This document shows, one piece after another, positions 59,044 to 64,000 of a stretch of DNA of 64,000 nt (position 1 is the first letter of the stretch; every line of letters begins with the position of its first letter). Made by a program: the position numbers and the translations under genes. The DNA is taken from assembly GCA_035079385.1 (NCBI GenBank), contig JAVHKY010000030.1, forward strand, positions 1,984,001-2,048,000. Direction: 5' to 3'. The notes under the pieces were generated by a model that worked only from the letters and a program-made list of their open reading frames with translations, was not told where the DNA came from and did not search any database. This stretch comes from Aspidiotus rigidus (lineage: Eukaryota; Arthropoda; Insecta; Hemiptera; Diaspididae).

Positions 59044-59410
59044 TTACACAATAACATTTCAAATTAAAGGGCGATGGGGGGGTTCCGTGCATACACAGCT
59101 CTAAAAGTAATATTTCCATTGTTTCTTTATTTTTATTTTTATTTTATTTTATTTTTTTACTTTTTATTTTTATCCTTTATTTTATTATTTTATTGGCTTG
59201 TTTTTGTTTTTGTTTTGTTTTGTTTTTTTATTTTTCATTTTCCAGTTTGTTTGGATTATTTATCCTTTTCTTTGTTAATAATAGTAATCCTTCCCTGCTC
59301 GCCCTCCTGTGGGCATAGGGGGAGTACTAAAGAAGTTGTGCGTTTTACTTCAATTATGTACAAGTGAGCTGTATTTGTCTAAATAAACTTCTTTTGAAAT
59401 TGAAATTGAA

Positions 59411-59773
<363 letters not shown>

Positions 59774-59971
59774 GGGGTCGCAATGGGGCCAGTAGTGGGA
59801 GATCTGCGGGTCTACAAGATTCCCGTTTAGTGGGAATCTGCTACCATTTGCTGGAGCTCAAGCCCAATCCGCAACCTTCACGTGGTGACCCTGTTACGCC
59901 AAGCAACATAGTTGGGCGGCAACAAATGTGGATGGACGTAGGAGAAGGAAAACTCCGTCAGATAAACCACT

Positions 59972-60818
59972 ATGGAGAAGGAAAACTCCAAACGCCAAAC
60001 CATAAGGGAGAAGGAAACTCCAACAAAAAATCCCAGCCATAGCTGTTTTGCCACAAGAAGGCATGGGGAAGGACAACCCCGAACAAAAAACCGTCAACCA
60101 GGGCAGACAGTCACCCCTGCCCTGGGATCATCTCCACAGGATACCTCACTCAAAGCAGTTAGAGCGGCCTGCGAACTAATAAAAGCTCATAGAATGGAAA
60201 GGATGATGAAGGACAAGGTAAGCGTGCTGGATTCGGAACCAGCAAACCGGCAGCAGGCGTCGACGCACTCTGGCGTCCTGCGGTCGTCAGCAAATGAAGA
60301 GGCGAAGTTGGATGTACCGGCAAGGATGACGGACCTGGTAGGAGAGGACCAAGCGGCTCTCCACCAGACGAACCCACCGCAAGGAAGAAAAGTGACGAAG
60401 GAAAAGTCTGGGGAGACATTGGCGGCAATACCCTCTTGGCAGAGCATTAAAGCACATGCTAACGAGAGGGTACCAACCTCCTCAGACAATGAAAGAGAGG
60501 AAGATGGGGATTCCCTATACGGCACTCCTCGGCGACTGAAGAAGAGGAAGAAGACCACGTCGCCTGAGTTCCATATGGATCTCTCCCTTGCTGCGTCGAA
60601 TCTGCCCGGCGGGAAGCTTAGGAAGGAAAATGCTTCCCTCAAGGCCCAGCTGGCGACGGCGCAGCGGGAGATACATAAGAGGGACCTGCAGATAGTGAAG
60701 ATGGGGGAGGAGCAGAAGCAACAGCGGCTACTCATTGAGGACCTGCAAAAGCAGGTGTCCCAGCTGAAGCAGCTGCTCCAACAGCCAAAGCTCCCCCCTG
60801 CAAAGTCTGTCACAGCAA

Positions 60819-60850
<32 letters not shown>

Positions 60851-62011
60851 ATAACAACAGCAGCAACAACAACAGCAGCACAACAACAACAACAGCAGCA
60901 GCAACGACGACTGCAGCTACAACAGCAGCAGCAACGACAGCAACAGCAACGACAACTGCAGCTACAACAGCAGCAGCAACGACAACAGCGACCACAATTG
61001 CCAGCACCGGTGCCATTGCCACAACAAGGCCAATGGACCACAGTGGTTAATGGCAGGAAGAAGAAGAAGAAGAAGGAAGATGCTGCATCTACAAGCACCC
61101 CTGCAGGTTCTTCTGGGGCACGCATGGCGGAGAGGGCGGCCACCTACAGCCAGGTCGCCTCGCAGCGTGCAACAGGGAGAGCCAGAATGCAGGGGCAGGA
61201 AGCTGCAGGGGTCCCATCCACCCCTCTGGCACCCAAGAGGACAAAGCAGCTCCAGCTCCTCAAGAAGCGTATGCCCCGCGGTCAGGCAGTAGTCATCTCC
61301 AAAAAAGATGAAGGGGTGACCTATACTGACCTGATTCGCGAGGCTAGAGCAAAGGTCTCCCTGGCGGGGACTGGTGTAAAGATCACCGCATCCCGCCATA
61401 CCAAGAAGGGAGAAATGGTAATCGAGCTGCAGGCTGGCACAGAAGAAAGTGTGGAAAATTTTGCCAGCCAAGTCCAAGCGGCTCTTGGGCCAAAAGCGGA
61501 AGTCCGAAGACCACAACGGAAGACAGTCCTTCTTATACTTGGTATAGAAGGGACTGTCTCCAAGGAGGAAATCCAACGGGCAACTGGGGTAGAAAGCGAG
61601 GCTAAAGTCCTCAACCTCAGTGCCATGGGCCGCGGGTGCCAGATGGCTCGAGTCCAGGTGCCAATCTCCGTAGCAGTGGAAATGCTACAGAAGAAGGAGA
61701 TTGTCATTGGCTGGAGCCAGTGCAGGGTTCGCTCCCTGGAGAGAAAAGAAAGCCAGCCACGCTGCTATAAATGCCTGCGACGAGGGCACTTAGCAGCTAG
61801 CTGTGCTGGGAAGGAGGTAGGTAGTGGCTGCTACCGGTGCGGAGAAGAGGGGCACAAGCTCCGGGACTGCACAAATGATCCCAAATGCCCGGTTTGCAGC
61901 CAAGAAGAAGGACGGAGTTCTAACCATGTGGTCGGCAGCCAAGGATGCCTGGGTGCCCCTGAGCCACGCAGTACCAAGCGTGGCAGTAGGGGGCAGGAAC
62001 GCCGACCATAG
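59972..62011 (+). CDS. LINE ORF1: gag-like protein with zinc knuckles and poly-Gln tract
   Basis: 679 aa. A charged N-terminal half leads to a helical heptad-rich region (about 215-270) and a low-complexity Ala/Thr then Gln/Arg tract (about 278-345) encoded by CAG/CAA/ACA runs at 60815-61000. After a basic KKKKKK patch comes a conserved gag-like core (about 430-570). It ends in three zinc knuckles: CYKCLRRGHLAASC, CYRCGEEGHKLRDC and a CPVC-x-H-x-C variant. These bind element RNA and assemble particles; in R1-type LINEs they also help telomere or rDNA targeting. The stop TAG (62009-62011) lies 2 nt before the ORF2 ATG, suggesting coupled translation. Confidence 0.9.
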
Positions 62012-62013
62012 AG

Positions 62014-64000
62014 ATGGTGAGAATAATACAATTTCTCCAAGTCAACCTCCAGCACTCTCGCCAAGCTCAAGATCTGCTGTGGCAGAGAGTGACTGAACTG
62101 GGGGTTGACATAGTCATCGGGAGCGAACCCTACGACGTGGATGGGATTGGGGGATGGTACACAGACCGTACTGGCTGGGCGACCATTTGTGTGTGCCCTG
62201 ACTGCCCAATCGCAGCAGGACAGGTAGAGAAAGGGGAGGGGTATGTAGCTGTGGTACTTGGGAAGATCACAGTCTACAGCTGTTACTTCTCCCCTAACCG
62301 ACCACTTGAAGAGTTTGAAGACTACCTGAACCTGCTGGATGATAGTATATCCAGGAGACGCGGAGAGGAATGCATAGTGGCCGGTGACTTCAACGCCTGG
62401 TCAGAGGAATGGCGCTCCAGCCGGACAGACCCTAGAGGATACGCCCTAGGGGAGTGGATTGCCGACAAAGGACTACAAGTGATGAATGTTGGCACCACTC
62501 CCACTAGATTCCATCAGGGCTATGGGTCCCGAGTGGATGTCACCTTTGCGTCACAAGGCCTGGCCCGCTGGATCAAGGGCTGGGCGGTACTGGATGAGGA
62601 GTCAGGGAGCGACCATCGGTACATCAGCTTTTCCCTCCACCGTGAAGCTGAGGTCGCTGCTCCACAAAAGCTGGGAAGAAAATGGGCAACCAGGAAGCTA
62701 GATAAAGATCAGCTACAAGCTAGCTACCTGGTCCTCACCTGGAATGATCAAGAGGAGGAGGAACAGGACACAGAGGTGGCAGTGAACTCAATGCTCCGCA
62801 CAGTAACGCGTGCTTGCGACACTGCCATGCCCAGATGCGGTCCACCAAAGAAGAGAGGGCCAGTGTATTGGTGGACCGACAAAATTGCCCAACTCCGCAA
62901 GGAGAGCAACCATCAGCGCCGGATATATCAGCGTAGTAGAGGCCGCGAAGAGGCGCAGATGGTTGCTGGGCAATACCAGCAGGCTCGGAAAAGGTTAAAG
63001 GCTGCAATAAAACAGAGCAAGAAGCAACGTTGGGATGAGCTCTGCAGCCTTGCGGATGAAGACCCCTGGGGCAAACCCTACAAAGTTATAATGAAGAAAC
63101 TAGGGGGTCCGTCCGCAACGAGCCGAATGGAGCCAGAGGCGGTGGAAAGAGTGATTGATACACTGTTTCCACAAGGCCCGCCACTTATGGTTACGCCACC
63201 ACAAGTGGAGGAGGACGTGCCCCTCTTTAGTACCGAGGAGATTAATGCAGCCGTTCAAAGGCTGCATGGTAAGCAATGGAGAGCTCCTGGACCAGATGAA
63301 ATACCCAACGCGGTGTGGAGCTCTCTCCACGTAGTGGACCCCTCTCTGCTGCCTAGTGCTTTCAATATGGCACTGGCAGAGGGGGTGTACCCAAAACGTT
63401 GGAAAAAGGCCAGGCTGGCACTGATAGAGAAGAAGGACAAACCGCCTGGCCTGCCGTCCTCCTACCGACCGCTCTGCCTGCTCGACACCGTCGGCAAGAT
63501 ATTTGAGCGGGCAGTGGTAACGCGGTTGGAGAACCACTTAGTGTCCAAAAAGATAATTTCTGGAAGTCAGTACGGTTTTAGAGCCGGACGCTGTACTTCA
63601 GATGCCGCAATCAAGCTGAAGAAGGTAGCTTCTGCGGCAATGAAGAAGCGACGGTTCTGCGCAGCTGTCAGCCTCGACATAAAGAATGCGTTTAATTCCA
63701 TTCCGTGGCAGAAGATCTTGAAGATGCTACAAAACGCAAGGGTGCCTGGTTACCTACTAAGGATCATCTGCAGTTACCTAAACTGCAGAGAGATTGTAGC
63801 AGAGACGTCTGCTGGCACAGTGAAGAAAAGTGTAACATGCGGTGTTCCTCAGGGCTCTGTTTTGGGGCCCACATTGTGGAACATCGCATTCAACGGCCTT
63901 TTTAAGATCAAGCTACCACCAGGGGTACAGCTTATATGCTATGCCGACGATACACTGGTGGTTGGCTCTGCCGACACTGTTGCCGAGGTGGAGACCAAGG
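62014..64000 (+). CDS. LINE ORF2: R1-type endonuclease and reverse transcriptase (partial)
   Basis: Open from the ATG at 62014 to the window end (662 codons). The start MVRIIQFLQVNLQHSR is the usual R1-clade beginning. Endonuclease motifs: GSEPYD, the VAGDFNAWS catalytic block, SRVDVTFAS and SDHRYI. The reverse transcriptase follows: KQWRAPGPDEIPN, SYRPLCLLDTVGKIFER, SLDIKNAFNSIPW, CGVPQGSVLGPTLWN and the catalytic CYADDTLVV near the edge. No stop or frameshift is seen. The endonuclease of R1-type LINEs dictates target choice; here the 5' junction is with an ATT tract. The C-terminal part (thumb, CCHC) is missing because of the window edge. Confidence 0.93.
   Translation, partial: MVRIIQFLQVNLQHSRQAQDLLWQRVTELGVDIVIGSEPYDVDGIGGWYTDRTGWATICVCPDCPIAAGQVEKGEGYVAVVLGKITVYSCYFSPNRPLEEFEDYLNLLDDSISRRRGEECIVAGDFNAWSEEWRSSRTDPRGYALGEWIADKGLQVMNVGTTPTRFHQGYGSRVDVTFASQGLARWIKGWAVLDEESGSDHRYISFSLHREAEVAAPQKLGRKWATRKLDKDQLQASYLVLTWNDQEEEEQDTEVAVNSMLRTVTRACDTAMPRCGPPKKRGPVYWWTDKIAQLRKESNHQRRIYQRSRGREEAQMVAGQYQQARKRLKAAIKQSKKQRWDELCSLADEDPWGKPYKVIMKKLGGPSATSRMEPEAVERVIDTLFPQGPPLMVTPPQVEEDVPLFSTEEINAAVQRLHGKQWRAPGPDEIPNAVWSSLHVVDPSLLPSAFNMALAEGVYPKRWKKARLALIEKKDKPPGLPSSYRPLCLLDTVGKIFERAVVTRLENHLVSKKIISGSQYGFRAGRCTSDAAIKLKKVASAAMKKRRFCAAVSLDIKNAFNSIPWQKILKMLQNARVPGYLLRIICSYLNCREIVAETSAGTVKKSVTCGVPQGSVLGPTLWNIAFNGLFKIKLPPGVQLICYADDTLVVGSADTVAEVETK

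Larger units (their letters stand above)
59774..64000 (+). mobile_element. R1/TRAS-type LINE, 5' portion (runs off right edge)
   Basis: Starts GGGGTCGCAATGGGG immediately after the ATT tract. The 5' UTR of about 200 bp ends in three repeats of GGAGAAGGAAA(A)CTCC. ORF1 (59972-62011) and ORF2 (62014 onwards) are both open and markedly more GC-rich than the surroundings. Gag-like ORF1 with three CCHC-type knuckles and an R1-type endonuclease place it near R1/TRAS/Waldo. A 5' fragment of a relative is at 34022. The 3' part of ORF2 and the 3' end are outside the window. Confidence 0.88.

Noticed and set aside
60187..61143. 318-codon cysteine-rich minus-strand ORF
   Set aside because: It is the reverse reading of the CAG/CAA-rich tract of the LINE ORF1; cysteines come from TGC/TGT codons of the repeat.
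59774..64000. Telomeric TRAS/SART insertion
   Set aside because: No TTAGG repeats flank the element; the neighbour is an ATT tract, so a telomeric location is not supported.

Overview
The window is eukaryotic nuclear DNA, almost certainly from an arthropod and probably an insect. Its genes are split by short GT-AG introns, it encodes a THAP-finger protein and an insect-style secreted carboxylesterase, and it carries four kinds of non-LTR retrotransposon and many small inverted-repeat elements. AT-rich intergenic DNA full of TAGGTACCTA-like words recalls aphid, mealybug or scale-insect genomes, but that is weak evidence.

Layout. 1-740: 5' part of an unidentified minus-strand gene, running off the left edge. 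740-5690: intergenic DNA with a diverged ~190-bp tandem repeat, clustered TGACGTCA palindromes and element fragments. 5692-8311 (-): complete eight-exon pyruvate kinase. 10891-12896 (+): complete eight-exon phosphoserine aminotransferase, head-to-head with it. 14353-16586 (+): three-exon THAP-finger protein with a transposase-like C-terminal half whose catalytic residues look decayed. 17535-34000: about 16 kb of segmentally duplicated, repeat-riddled DNA with three tandem intronless minus-strand genes for ~100-aa secreted eight-cysteine proteins. 35394-38100 (-): complete eleven-exon carboxylesterase with an intact catalytic triad. 38101-42377: four small inverted-repeat elements. 42378-48890 (-): fourteen-exon TPR/U-box protein resembling the CHIP (STUB1) ubiquitin ligase, with a two-exon TPR module present three times. 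48891-54150: decayed LINE pieces and tandem repeats. 54155-64000: three LINEs in a row (RTE-type tail, intact CR1-group element, R1/TRAS-type element cut by the window edge) abutting ATT microsatellites, one about 363 bp long.

The housekeeping genes (glycolysis, serine synthesis, protein quality control) are ordinary neighbours with no visible shared regulation. The distinctive content is the secreted-protein cluster, the rebuilt CHIP-like gene, the probably domesticated transposase, and the non-autonomous elements, several of which have exact target-site duplications. All exon models were built by eye from splice signals, frame continuity and family resemblance. Both edges cut through features.
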